Source: Yponomeuta sedellus
Taxonomy: Eukaryota > Arthropoda > Insecta > Lepidoptera > Yponomeutidae
DNA: 64,000 nucleotides
Reading direction: 5' to 3'
Assembly (NCBI GenBank): GCA_934045075.1
Contig: OW203725.1
Span: forward strand, 25,521,714-25,585,713
Part shown: in pieces, positions 10,573 to 20,694 of the stretch
Numbering within the stretch: position 1 is the first letter of the stretch
Layout of the letters: each line of letters begins with the position of its first letter
Position numbers and translations under genes: made by a program
The notes under the pieces: generated by a model
The model's database searches: none
What the model was told of the DNA's origin: nothing
Seen by the model: only the letters and a program-made list of their open reading frames with translations

Positions 10573-13500
10573 ATATTTATTCATGTTTATTACACTAATT
10601 ACATTTAACCAGGCGTTACTTTGCGGAAATACATAATAGCATTAAAAAGTTAAAATTATTAAAACTGTTTTTATACGGATTTATGCTCGCTTATTACATT
10701 TTTACAGTCGGCAGTCATCCGGGACCACGGCACCTGAAAAAGTGCCGAAACGTTAGAAAATTGTAAAAATGTAATAAACGAGCATAAATCCGTATAAAAA
10801 CAGTTTTAATTATGTCTGCTGCTCGTGTTAACCTTAGAAAAGTTAAAATTACTTTGCTGAATTCCGCCAAAAATCCCACAAGCACCATGCGGTTAGCTAA
10901 TGCACCGCCCTCCCTCCCACTTTTTCAAGCAGAAGTTGGTTGTGATGTGTTCGTGTCTTGCTTCTGCTTGAAAAAGTGGGAGGGAGGGCGGTGCATTAGC
11001 TAACCGCATGGTGCTTGTGGGATTTTTAGCGGAATTCAGCAAAGTAATTTTAACTTTTTAATGCTACACCGATAGTAGCTCACACGGCAACACAGCAAAG
11101 TAGTTTGAGGCTATAAGGAGCCTTTTAGCTTCCAAATACGTTTTTAAAATTGTCCTTAGCACGGGTTTATGCATTAAAAAGAATATAATCATGTGGGTAC
11201 AGCGATATGAATTGAAAAGGTTTTATTCAAAGTAGCGCAGAAGCTGCGGCTTAATAAACGTTACAATATTCAAACTAGGTATCATTCCGACGTAAAACCT
11301 AACTGCAAAGTAGGTACTCGGTGCTGCAAGAGATGCGAATTACTTCAGCCAAATGTCGCTGCCTGTACGTAATACCGAGAGTATTGTAAAGAGGTTCGAA
11401 ACTTCACTGATGGCGGTGAGTCGCCCATTAGCTCAGTTAGAAGAACGCTGGCACGGATAGCCAGAGGTCTCGGGTTCGAATCCCGGCACGGGTGGAATTT
11501 TTAACCTCTAAATATTTTTTTAAAATTGTCCTTAGCACAGGTTAATGCATTAAAATGAATATAAACACTAACGGTCACTCTTTCGTTGAGTGATTTTAGT
11601 AAACTTAAAGGCAAAGACGTATAGGAAGCGCTCGTGACGTGGGCGAACCGAGTTATTGGAATCAATCAATTGAGTTAAGCAACAACAAACGCGGTCAGGT
11701 GCAGGATGAGTGACCGTCCTGTCACTACCGCTAGTGGCATTTTTCCGAGCACTTCCGCGCTGCGCGAGGCACGTTAAGCCGTTGGCGCCGGCTGTCATGT
11801 AATGGCAGTCATTAAGCCATGTCAAAGGCCTTATGGGCGGCTTGATAACTTGTGACAGTAAGGCTCGCCACTGTCTTACAATCCTCCACCAACCCGGACT
11901 TGGCCTATGTGGTGGAGTATGGCCTAACCTTCCTGCGATCCAGGTAGAGACCCGTGCCCCGGCAGTGGAGACATACAAGCGTTATTAACAACAACGAAAG
12001 GCAATGTTTACATTAAACGGATAAATCTGATCGGCCTGCGGATTAAACTACTGTAGAGGTAGCCGTAGACGCGCTCGTGACCTAGTCGCACCGAGTGATC
12101 GGAATCGATCACTGGAGTTAAGCAACAACAGATGCGTTAAATGCAGAACGGGAGACCGTCCCGTAAATACCGTCAGTGGCGTTTAGTCCCAGCGCTTATA
12201 CTTTGTTGCATACGAAAAACACATAAAAGAAAAAGAATGCAAGAGAATACATGTACAAAGGCGAGCTTATCTCTGTAAGAGATTTCTTCCAGCAAATCAT
12301 GGGGAGTCGGAACGCTTCCGTGCTTTATGTTTCGCAAGGCGCGTTACGCCGTCGGTACCGGCTGTCACGTAATAGCAGTCGAGGCTTTAGGGGCGGCTCG
12401 ATATCTTCCGCCACTGTCTTACAATCCTCCACCAACCCGGACTCAGTCCCAGTGTTGGAGTACGGCCTAACATTCCTGCTGTGAAGGAAGAACCCGTGCC
12501 CCAGCAGCGGGGCCATACCAAGAGTCGGCAGCAGGCAGCACGCACCTGGTTGGTCTGCGGGTCGTACCGCTCGATGCTGTTGAGGTAGCTCTGTCCGATG
12601 CCATAGCAAGAGTCGGCCGCGGGCAGCACGCACCTGGTTGGTCTGCGGGTCGTACCGCTCGATGCTGTTGAGGTAGCTCTGCCCGTCGTGGCCGCCCACA
12701 GCGTACAGCAGGTCCTGCAGCACGGCCACGCCCACGCCGCAGCGCCGCTTGCTCATGGGCGCCACCATCTTCCACTCGCCCGACTGCGGCTCGAAGCGCT
12801 CCACCGACGCGATGGCGTCGCCGCTGCACCAGCCGCCCACGGCGAATAGCACCTCGCCTGCCGCACCACGAGAGCTATATATATCTATCGAACCCGTCTG
12901 ACATATCTTTTATGCAACTTTTATAGCAAATCAATCATGCTTGTAATTCTTTTTGAAATATGGTTAAAAGGGATGCCAACAGGAAACCCAATATGTTAAC
13001 CGTTTGTTGTACTTTGCATGCCACAAAACAAGTAATAACCGTCAACAAATGTTAACAAATAATCGACGTAACCAGGGGTAAACAACACTAAAATCACATA
13101 TTAGAACTTGAACAATACTGGAGACAATAACTAATTGCCAACATCTATTATAGTCTCTATATTATGTTTTGTATGGTCAGCAACGATTCTTTACCTCTTT
13201 CACTGATTTAATTATATTTTTTATAGAACCTTATAGGACCTCAAGGTAACCCCCTCAAGGATGCTTCCATTTAGTCAATATTAGTTGGTGGGATCCATTA
13301 TAAAACCACCAACCAACCTGTTCTTTTGAGTGCAATTCTTTCTTGTTCTATAGGTCCTTTTCTCATTTCACTAAACAGCTTAACACTAAACCGTCCCACC
13401 GACCTCTCCTGGTGGGCTTCCTGGGCCGGGTGCGGGGTCCCTGCATGAGCGGGCGCTCCTGCGGCAGCAGCAGGTAGTTCTTGGCCTCGTCCAGCAGGTC

Positions 13501-16500
13501 GCGGCGGGCAGTAGTTACCTCTCCTGGTGGGCTTCCTGGGCCGGGTGCGGGGTCCCTGCATGAGCGGGCGCTCCTGCGGCAGCAGCAGGTAGTTCTTGGC
13601 CTCGTCCAGCAGGTCGCGGCGGGCAGTAGTTACCTCTCCTGGTGGGCTTCCTGGGCCGGGTGCGGGGTCCCTGCATGAGCGGGCGCTCCTGCGGCAGCAG
13701 CAGGTAGTTCTTGGCCTCGTCCAGCAGGTCGCGGCGGGCAGTAGTTACCTCTCCTGGTGGGCTTCCTGGGCCGGGTGCGGGGTCCCTGCATGAGCGGGCG
13801 CTCCTGCGGCAGCAGCAGGTAGTTCTTGGCCTCGTCCAGCAGGTCGCGGCGGGCAGTAGTTACCTCTCCTGGTGGGCTTCCTGGGCCGGGTGCGGGGTCC
13901 CTGCATGAGCGGGCGCTCCTGCGGCAGCAGCAGGTAGTTCTTGGCCTCGTCCAGCAGGTCGCGGCGGGCAGTAGTTACCTCTCCTGGTGGGCTTCCTGGG
14001 CCGGGTGCGGGGTCCCTGCATGAGCGGGCGCTCCTGCGGCAGCAGCAGGTAGTTCTTGGCCTCGTCCAGCAGGTCGCGGCAGGCGTCGTCGGAGCGCACC
14101 AGCAGCTCCGAGGACACGGTGCCCACCAGGTACTTGGGGCTCAGCAGCGGCAGCCGCACGTGCTGCAGCACCTGACGACCAGCGCGCCCGTCACTAGCCC
14201 GGCCTCGGCGACGGGGGTTTTAGCCCCGCAGCTGACAGTACGCTGCTGAGTGCTATAAGGTGCTTGTGCGTATTTTTTATGTAGCCTTTATAGGTCCCAA
14301 CGTAGGGCACGGGCCTTCTCTCAAAAAGAGAGAGATTTGATGAGAGACAGAGCGAGAAAGTAATAATACTTGTGTAATATGCAAGCGTCGAAAATCATAG
14401 TACAGGGTGACCTATAGTTTGATTCTCGACATATCATAAAAACAAACCTATATTTTTGTCACACATTAGCTACCTGTAAAAATATTTTCTTTTTTTTGTA
14501 TGAATTATTAAAATAATACATTGGCCTCACGCGATTGCTTTTTGAGCCAAACATAGTACTGACTATCATCACTTATTTTCACTTCAGCTAACTGATAGCT
14601 ATTCAAATAACTATGTTTTTACTGAAGTTTAATATTAGGGCCCTCCGTAAAATATGCATTGAACAGTTTACTTTATCCTCATTCATTGCGATTTTATTTG
14701 GTTATTCTAGCTTGCGTGGATTACCTGAAATATTACTTTAAAAAATACCTTGATGATTTGGTATTATGTCAACAAATATCTCTAAAACAAACGAAGATAG
14801 GGGGCAGATTTTTGGCATACAGTAGCCTTGGCTCAAACCGGTGCACCACTACAAAAATCAGCCAGATCGCTTCCGTGGGCCAGTCCCGTTCAAGAGAACT
14901 CGCGTACAATGACATTGTTAGTCGAGGATAAAGCAGGGCTCGGCCCACGGGGCGCGAGGCTTGGGGCTTGGCGGGTACCTGCGCGAGGTGCTGGCGGCGC
15001 TCGGCCACGTTGTACTTGACCCAGGACATGACCGCCTGGAAGGTCTGCTCCTCGGAGCGCACGTTCAGCTCGTCCGACGACACGATGTCGATCAGCTGCG
15101 CTGCCGGCAGCAGCAGGAACTCCTCGCTCTCCATCACCTGCGCGCGCACCACACTTTTACGTGCTATACACACACACACACATACCAACTCACGCAGGTA
15201 TGCCTGACGGGTAGGCACGAGACCGATCTGTTTCACTTCATAAGCATTCGATAGCAAGAAAAATAGAATCTTCATAGAGAGCAATTCAAATCGTGTGGGA
15301 TTATACAAATCCTATTTGAACGAACAACAATAATAGAATCCGGATAACCGAAGGATAATGGACAGTTAGTTAATTAAGTTCAAATGTGTTTTGAGAAGAA
15401 TAACCGTGGATTTTCTTTGTTACTTTCTTCTCCACATAATATATTAATTGTGAAACAAACAGATTTGACGTTCATTAAGTAAACATTTTGTTTTTATATA
15501 GTGAATAAAACTCTTTTGACTTCGACGTTAAAAGAAAGAAGACAGAAAGATCGTAAAAACTTTTTTCCTCCGTAATAATAAATAGTAGCTCACTAAATAA
15601 AATATTACGGCAGGTGGTACTGTAGTGCCACACTGCTGATACTTCACCCACACATTCATAGTCATATAGTTATGTAACATGCTCTTTCTCTCCCGGCACA
15701 ACACACAACATCATCCCTTAATGACTTCTAACAGTACAGTAGTATAAGGCGGCCAAGATAGTCTGATTACCTCCGGAAAGTTCTGCTGTGTGAACTTGTC
15801 AGCTATGCGGAGCAGCTCGCGGCAGGAGTGCGTGTCGGCGAAGGCGCGGATGCCGAGGCAGTTGCTGCAGTCCAGCTGCCGCTTGAGGAACTCGCAGCAC
15901 ACGTCCTGGATCTCTTGCAGCTGCAGGAGGCACGCCGCCGGCAGCAGCGCCTGCGGAGGAGGGACGGTTTTACAGATACAGTAAGTATGCTAAATGCGTC
16001 TAATCGTGGTTGTACGTTGTATATCTCTTCTGTGGTAGTATGTTCTCGATAACAAAGATGTCTAATGCAAGCCACTCGATAGCACGAGTAGAATTAAGTG
16101 AAAATGATATTGAAAACATGCACTCATCACGAAACCACTTCTTCGTTGCTTCGATAAATAAAGTGAGCCATAGTAAAGTAGACAAATAATTATGTCTCTT
16201 AATCTAGGAGTGCAATTTTTTTTTTTAAATTAATCCTGTTAGAAATGTACTAATGACCTAATGGTTACACCTACGTTAGTCCAAAATAACTTATTGTAAT
16301 CGTCATCTTAGACTACCTGTAAAAGTATCGAGGAGAAAATAAAAGGTAACCTATTTGAATTAAATCTAATCGCAATTAGATCCGATAATTTTATAACTAT
16401 GAGTTAGGATCGCGAATAAGCTATAACGCGAACAAAGATAATCGAAATACATCCAACCGCCAAGAACTCTCTCTATCTCTCTTTTATCTTTTGACAAAAA

Positions 16501-18867
16501 TAAATGATTTTTTTTTTGTAAGAAACAGAAAATAATATGCGTCAGCGGGAGTTAACACCTTGATTACAGATTCCCATATCACTTAACTACCTTCTGCCTT
16601 ACCTTCCTTAGAGAAAAATGTCATGCAATTCTACATTGTTGCTTTTTAAAGGCACTTTTTGAAATGGCATTCAACAACAATACATTTAAAAATTTCGAAA
16701 GAGCATTACTCACCATCCTATTCAACTGGAAATTAGGAATTTAAGGTCACTGATGCACTTGTAGCAATTAAATAGTATTTATACACCATTTGTTTCATTA
16801 CAGACAGCGTGAATGGGGCCTTATGACTCACTAACCTGGCACTCATTGAAAATCTAGATTAGGTGCAATCGATTTGGCACAACTGAATATGTTAAATCAA
16901 GGTGTTAATTTGGCCTTTTGGCTGCCGGAATGCGCCGTATGTATAGTACTCATATTGCCACTTGATAGACACCCTTCCCACTATTAGAATAGATCTCTAC
17001 AATATCTGAAGCTACCTTTGATCATCAGATCATTGGCAGTTGTTGTCATCAATACATACATATTTTTATTCTTATAAAGTGCATCTACAGCAAACTATTG
17101 TACAAAAATTATGTAGGGCATTAAATTGATAATATTAGAACATGCATGTTTCCCTTTAACTGGTGAATTAAAGGCTGGAGCTACAGCATTGTTAGTAGAC
17201 AGATGTGTGTGGAGTTGATAGAATAGGCCACGCCACCTACCAACTTAACATAAAAATCAGTATCTACTTTAGTACATCTGAGTAGTATGTCCAGTAAATT
17301 TTGAGTCAAATATGACCTCTTCACTCGTAGCGCTCGTAGCCTCGGCTGCCTGAGTAATCTTAAAACGATTACGAAGGTTAAGCAACAAAGGGCGCGTTCA
17401 CTGCATCGTGAGTGACCATCTATGACTAACGCTAGTGGCATTTTTCCGAGTGCTTCTGTGCTTCGCAAGGCACTTCAAGCAGTGGGTGCCACCTGTCGTC
17501 GATAGATGGCAGTCGTGAAGAGGCCTTAGGGCGGCTTGAAAACTTCTGACAGTAAGACCAGCCACTAATCTTGCAAACCTCCAGCAATCCGGACTTGGCC
17601 CCGGTGGTGGAGTATGGCCTTTACCTTCCTCAGGGAAAAGACCCGTGGCCCTCGGTGGGGACATAATGGGTTAATGATGATGACCTCTTCATGATAAAGG
17701 TGACTATGTATGTGTAAAAATAATATCTGCTTCTAGGACTTCCATTTTTTTTTGTAAACAGTTTCAGCCCCTTCACTGTTTATTATGTTTATAGTATTGT
17801 GTCCTTAAATAAACGTCTCATCCATCTATGTACCTGCACGTTGCTCTCCTCGACTACAATGTGCGCGGTGTAGCAGAACTCAACCAGCTGCTCCATGGCC
17901 TGGTCGTCCACGTCACGGATGGTGACCTCGGTCGCGCGGGACTCCGCCAGCTCGCCCGTGAACATAGCGCGGAAGTACGGGCTGCATGCTGACAGGATCA
18001 CTCTGTAGAGCATAAGGAGCGCCAGGTAGTTAGATTTCAAAAGATTTTAGCACGCTTTTCTGTGGTAAAATCGAGCAATAGTCCGAGCTGCACTCTGAGA
18101 CAACCCCACTGTTGTAGGGAGTGTCAGGCAGTTTCTTTGGGGAAAGTGATCCCAAACTTCAGTTAGCCCCTAACTACATGCTGAATCAAGGGTTAGGTTC
18201 AATTTTTAACTACAATATAACTGTAAGATTTTTATCTCACTAGCTAATTTAATCACAAGCAATTGAACCAAAAATACTTAGGCTACTATTTTCTAAGGTT
18301 AACACGAGCTGTAGACATAATTAAAACTGTTTTTTTCATCCGGGACCACGGCACCTGAAAAAGTGCCGAAACGTTGGAAAATTGTAAAAATGTAATAAAC
18401 GAGTATAAATCCGTATAAAAACAGTTTTAATTACTTAGGCTACTTAATAAAAAAATCTCTACCATTATCTATTTGTCCAACGATTCTTCTTCCTTTATAG
18501 TTAATACCTTCAAATACCACATCTAACGAGAAAAAATAATGTCAAAGCCGTATTTTGATGAAAGCAGTAAAGTAAAAGCACAAGTTTCTTATGCCACTTT
18601 ATCATGGGATCTTCAGTCGCTTCACCGCGAGTGGGAATTATATTATTCCCCGTGGTGTATGACGTACCTGTGCGCGAACAGCTTGCGGTTAGCAACGTTG
18701 AGCACCACGTCGCAAAGCTCGCGGTGGCGGCGCAGCGCCGATAGCTCGCCCAGTATGGCGCGCGGGTGCTTCTCGGAGCTATGCGCCAGCCGCGCGCCGC
18801 CGCCGCCGCCGCCGCCGGGCGAGCCGCCCTCGCCCATCCTGCCACACACACCCGATGAGAGCCTCAT
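5467..18867 (-). CDS. KLHL20: BTB-BACK-Kelch protein, KLHL20/diablo orthologue (complete)
   Basis: Ten minus-strand coding exons join in phase into 594 residues, or 584 if the second ATG at 18837 is used; KLHL20 proteins are usually about 600. Order: Gly-rich N-terminus; BTB domain (about 38-145) with [20 protein letters not shown] and [24 protein letters not shown] domain (about 150-300) with [26 protein letters not shown] and [16 protein letters not shown]; six Kelch repeats (about 302-590) with blades such as [27 protein letters not shown] and [19 protein letters not shown]-terminus ending in IW. Family knowledge: KLHL20 (Drosophila diablo) is a CUL3 substrate adaptor, with BTB/BACK binding CUL3 and the Kelch propeller binding substrate. 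All splice sites are GT-AG, though the donor after exon 8 (GTCGGT) is weak. Four exon boundaries carry tandem duplications. The start choice between 18867 and 18837 is unsettled. Confidence 0.95.
5850..5942 (+). mobile_element. RTE-like LINE 3' fragment, second copy
   Basis: Same family as 2975-3078 (GATGAAGCGAAGGTGATCTG). Internal deletion; ends in (ATGT)n. Confidence 0.6.
6593..6731 (-). CDS. KLHL20: KLHL20 coding exon 9 (Kelch repeats 5-6)
   Basis: The first base completes Arg; then [20 protein letters not shown] and [20 protein letters not shown], ending YLKSIE before GTGAGA. The sequence is very close to the highly conserved KLHL20 blade. Confidence 0.93.
6762..6955. mobile_element. tRNA-derived SINE, head-to-head inverted pair
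   Basis: A minus-oriented tRNA-like piece (GCCTCGAACCCGCGACCTCT) meets a plus-oriented one (AGAGGTCGCGGCTTCGAGTC) within a few bases. The tail reads AAAATTGTGCTTCGCACGGG. Confidence 0.75.
7511..7689. repeat. Foldback MITE-like element in KLHL20 intron
   Basis: Ends GTCTGTTTCACAAT and ATTGTGAAACAGAG. Internal inverted blocks GATCCGCAACCAGGGCTGC and GCAGCCCTGGTTGCGGAT. Confidence 0.7.
7838..8088 (-). CDS. KLHL20: KLHL20 coding exon 8 (Kelch repeats 4-5)
   Basis: Encodes [20 protein letters not shown], then [20 protein letters not shown] and [20 protein letters not shown]. Its 3' splice site and first codons are tandemly copied upstream at 8089-8800. Because the first copies are 96 bp they stay in frame with this exon. 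The donor GTCGGT is weak. Ends in phase 2. Confidence 0.9.
8076..8800 (-). repeat. 96/97-bp tandem repeat over a KLHL20 3' splice site (about 7 copies)
   Basis: The ACGAGAAAGCT landmark recurs at 8121, 8217, 8313, 8409, 8506, 8603 and 8700. Each unit (minus strand) holds about 50 bp of exon 8 start, then intron-like bases and a new GTGCCGCAG acceptor. The exon-proximal units are 96 bp and in frame, each adding 32 residues if included. The distal units have one extra C (97 bp) and break the frame. A degenerate partial unit lies at 8790-8860. Confidence 0.93.
8893..9135 (+). mobile_element. tRNA-derived SINE, second type
   Basis: A tRNA-like head ends GGTCGTGGATTCGAATCTCA. The body has GTACATAATTGAGACATTAA, and ends in AAGTGCAGTAATTTCGAAAG, shared with the 37943 and 39775 elements. 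Confidence 0.6.
9640..9845 (-). mobile_element. tRNA-derived SINE (minus)
   Basis: Reverse strand reads GTGGCGTAGCGGTAGCGCGT and GGTCCCGGGTTCGAATCCCG, then a body with CAGGGTATCCTAGTGTGGGG and a TATGT-rich end. The ends of the tRNA-like part do not pair, so it is not called a tRNA gene. Confidence 0.75.
10101..10253 (-). CDS. KLHL20: KLHL20 coding exon 7 (Kelch repeat 3)
   Basis: 51 codons: [20 protein letters not shown] then [20 protein letters not shown]. Acceptor ...GTGTGGTGCAG next to a CA/TG microsatellite; donor GTGAGC. Phases 0 and 0. Confidence 0.93.
10258..10280. repeat. (AC)n microsatellite at KLHL20 exon 7 acceptor
   Basis: About ten AC units lie immediately upstream (minus strand) of exon 7 and form a GT-rich tract in place of a pyrimidine tract. 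Confidence 0.8.
10499..10569. repeat. (TG)n microsatellite
   Basis: Imperfect then perfect TG run. Confidence 0.9.
10651..10815. repeat. Foldback element, inverted dimer 1
   Basis: Arms of about 46 bp (AAAACTGTTTTTATACGGAT and its complement) flank CCGGGACCACGGCACCTGAA. Followed by GCTCGTGTTAACCTTAGAAA, as in the other copies. Confidence 0.8.
10838..11058. repeat. Large near-perfect palindrome (arms about 97 bp)
   Basis: The left arm starting AGTTAAAATTACTTTGCTGA is matched by the right arm ending AAAGTAATTTTAACT, with about one mismatch. The loop of about 25 bases reads TTGGTTGTGATGTGTTCGTG. Part is GC-rich (GCACCGCCCTCCCTCCCACT). Confidence 0.92.
11190..11330. mobile_element. Dispersed repeat fragment (family also at 19000)
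   Basis: GTTTTATTCAAAGTAGCGCA and the next 45 bases match 19009-19065. Probably the 3' end of a LINE in reverse. Confidence 0.5.
11425..11562 (+). mobile_element. tRNA-derived SINE
   Basis: Box A-like TTAGCTCAGTTAGAAGAACG, box B GGTTCGAATCCC, then the family tail (AAAATTGTCCTTAGCACAGG, TTAATGCATTAAAA). The tRNA-like part cannot form a complete acceptor stem by eye. Confidence 0.75.
11628..11982 (+). mobile_element. 5S-rRNA-derived SINE, copy 3
   Basis: Full-length copy: GAGTTAAGCAACAACAAACG, GGATGAGTGACCG, the shared body, and an end at GTGGAGACATA. Confidence 0.8.
12068..12526 (+). mobile_element. 5S-rRNA-derived SINE, copy 4, interrupted
   Basis: Head at 12068-12205 (GGAGTTAAGCAACAACAG, GGGAGACCG), an inserted stretch of about 100 bp, then the body from about 12312 to GCGGGGCCATACC. 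It abuts the duplicated KLHL20 exon 6 end. Confidence 0.75.
12538..12712 (-). repeat. 88-bp tandem duplication over a KLHL20 5' splice site (two copies)
   Basis: The end of exon 6 (about 50 bp, [12 protein letters not shown]) with its GTGCGTGCTGCC donor appears at the real junction (12634) and again 88 bp downstream in the intron (junction near 12546). A 5S-type SINE abuts the second copy. Confidence 0.92.
12634..12857 (-). CDS. KLHL20: KLHL20 coding exon 6 (Kelch repeats 1-2)
   Basis: Begins with two bases completing a Gly codon, then [20 protein letters not shown] and [20 protein letters not shown], ending TNQ before GTGCGT. The 3' part of the exon and its donor occur again 88 bp further into the intron. 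Confidence 0.92.
12860..13400. other. KLHL20 intron 5, distal part
   Basis: AT-rich. Nothing recognised between exon 6 and the 115-bp array. Confidence 0.6.
13404..14078 (-). repeat. 115-bp tandem repeat over a KLHL20 5' splice site (six junctions)
   Basis: Exon-end/intron junctions recur at 13979, 13864, 13749, 13634, 13519 and 13404, exactly 115 bp apart. Units are essentially identical and carry about 98 bp of exon 5, the donor GTAACTACTGCC and a few intron bases. The outermost copy is followed by GTCGGTGGG instead, so its intron side differs from the others. Confidence 0.96.
13979..14171 (-). CDS. KLHL20: KLHL20 coding exon 5
   Basis: End of BACK and linker: [20 protein letters not shown], then [20 protein letters not shown] and RKPTRR. 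It ends in phase 1 at GTAACT. The last roughly 98 bases and this donor are repeated five more times downstream in a 115-bp tandem array. Only this first donor keeps the frame into exon 6, because 115 is not a multiple of three. Confidence 0.9.
14175..14975. other. KLHL20 intron 4
   Basis: AT-rich with no recognised element. The short stretch next to exon 5 is still GC-rich. Confidence 0.6.
14979..15137 (-). CDS. KLHL20: KLHL20 coding exon 4
   Basis: 53 codons of the BACK domain beginning [19 protein letters not shown] and ending [12 protein letters not shown]. Phases 0 and 0; donor GTACCC. Confidence 0.93.
15771..15950 (-). CDS. KLHL20: KLHL20 coding exon 3
   Basis: Exactly 60 codons, both phases 0: end of BTB and start of BACK ([20 protein letters not shown], then [20 protein letters not shown]). 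The donor is GTAATC. Confidence 0.93.
15960..17320. other. KLHL20 intron 2, distal part
   Basis: AT-rich; nothing recognised before the SINE at 17325. Confidence 0.6.
17325..17672 (+). mobile_element. 5S-rRNA-derived SINE, copy 5
   Basis: GGTTAAGCAACAAAGGGCGC, GAGTGACCATC, CGCTAGTGGCATTTTTCCGA, then the body and GTGGGGACATAATGGG. Diverged. Confidence 0.75.
17834..18002 (-). CDS. KLHL20: KLHL20 coding exon 2
   Basis: Core of the BTB domain. [20 protein letters not shown] is followed by [19 protein letters not shown] and [14 protein letters not shown]. The first base completes an Arg codon split with exon 1. The donor is GTACAT. Confidence 0.93.
18300..18433. repeat. Foldback element, copy with one arm shortened
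   Basis: CCGGGACCACGGCACCTGAA to CAGTTTTAATTA. The left arm is reduced to AATTAAAACTG preceded by the reversed GTTAACACGAGC. Confidence 0.75.
18668..18867 (-). CDS. KLHL20: KLHL20 coding exon 1
   Basis: Encodes the Gly-rich leader and the start of the BTB domain ([20 protein letters not shown], then [13 protein letters not shown]). Donor GTACGT, phase 2. Two in-frame ATGs are possible, at 18867 and 18837. The downstream one follows a CAG that could be a 3' splice site, so it may be the true start with the upstream bases intronic. Confidence 0.85.
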
Positions 18868-18999
18868 GCCGCGCCCGACACGCAGACAGCCCTACTGACA
18901 CGGAATGTGGTGAGAGGTTTTAATAGCCCAAGCATTTTAAGCCCATACTTTCTCACACTGTAAAAATCTGTTGATTGTTGATAAAATTATTTGAAATGA

Positions 19000-19430
19000 A
19001 ATGAAAAGGTTTTATTCAAAGTAGCGCAGAAGCTGCGGCTTAATGAACGTTACAATTCCAACTAGGTGTCCATTTCAAAATCTAGATCATTTTGGAGAAA
19101 AAATGGACAAAAAAACTCCAAACTTAGTCCTTAATTAACATAGTTTACATAATTATTATAAAACATAGAACTCATACATTGTACTGGCTTTAATTCCAGA
19201 CCTCATTGTCATCTAGATAATCCTTTATGTTATAGTAGCCCTTTTGGCACAAAGTGTGCTTAACATATTTTTTGAACCGCGATTCAGGCAAGCTTAATAT
19301 ATCTTCAGGGATTTTATTATAGAAGCGTATACAATGAAGGATGTATTAACCTTTGCCATCCTAAATAGTGGGAACGAAAGTTTATGTTTATTTCTAGTAT
19401 TTACATTGTGTTGGCTACCCAAAGTTTTCA
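19000..19430 (-). mobile_element. Dispersed repeat, longer copy of the 11190 family
   Basis: Starts as in 11190 and extends through CCCTTTTGGCACAAAGTGTG, whose reverse complement also occurs at 6220-6260. Read in reverse it looks like a decayed LINE C-terminus and 3' UTR. Confidence 0.5.
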
Positions 19431-19439
19431 AGTTACTGA

Positions 19440-20690
19440 TTTTTTTCTGATAGTTTTAATTGATTTACAAGATACCATGTACTATGAAGTTGTTTCTGTT
19501 TGGCAAAGTATCAAGTAAAGAGAACAAGAGGCAAATGCAATGTATGCTCTCACAGATGGCTAGAATTACCCTAGAATCATAATTATTATTAGCAAAGGCT
19601 TGGCAAAAATAAACAGAATGTTGATACATGCACCAGTGACTATAGAGCTAAGATGCTTGAAGAGGTTTGGTGAGTGTGAATTTGAAATTGCTGTCTCAAA
19701 AATGCAAACAGAAAGGTTAATAACTCAGGCCTTCAGGTGTACATCACATTATTGTTAAACTAAAAGTGAAAGGGACATCTCAAGCTTTTTAGACTAAAAA
19801 TAGGTAAATAATATATTTAAATATGAATTTTACCAACAGGTGACCAAAAGCAAGATAGGATGTCTTAAACCAAGTCCCATCAGTCAGTTGGATACCATCG
19901 TAGCCACATCAAAGATAACAAATAAAATAATAGAAATCAATGTCGTCTCCAAAAGATTCCATCCTGATTAAGATGTTGATGGCTTTCTGTCTATTAATAA
20001 TTACCATACTGATTATTTTATATAATTACCTCAAGGCTTAACATGAAATACAATTTAATGAAGGAACAATCAATATCTCAAATTTAAATACACAATCATA
20101 CCAATCAAGAAGAGGATAGAATAAAATATTGAATGCAAATATTGATGTTAGGAATGTTGACAGCAAGACCTAACAGCATTTCTCAAATTGTACAATGGCC
20201 TTGACTTGATTAGCGGTTTAAGCTCTGTTGCATACCTACTGTGAGTACATTATGTAAATCACACCAGTATCAATACAAAGTAGAAAATTCATTAAATTAT
20301 GCTTGTGTCATTGTTTTGATTTTCGAAAGTACCCACTTACTTTTAAATCAGTTTCAAGTGATATTTTAATGAAATATGTTTTTTCTACTCATTCACATTA
20401 CATATTTAACAGCCCTACTCATTTCAATAGGAATTCCACCTAATTTGCATTAGTATGTAATGAATATATCAATCAACAACAATTAATAAAAAGGCAATGG
20501 AAACTTAACAAATCCCAATTCCTTGAACAATGACAGTTTTTATAAACTGTATTACTTAAATTATTTTCAAAAAAAAAACTAAACAATCACAATAAATTTC
20601 ATTCATCCCGATAACGGTATTCTAAGTACGGTTGAAAACCTGGAAGCTCATTAAAATTGTAATGACTGCCCTTAGGTCTCGATGTAAGAC
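19440..20690. other. AT-rich sequence upstream of KLHL20 coding exons
   Basis: Probably intronic or 5' flanking. No gene or clear element seen. Confidence 0.5.
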
Positions 20691-20694
20691 TCAC

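Noticed and set aside
13481..14249. Repeated 65- and 102-residue plus-strand ORFs
   Set aside because: Antisense of the 115-bp array over KLHL20 exon 5.
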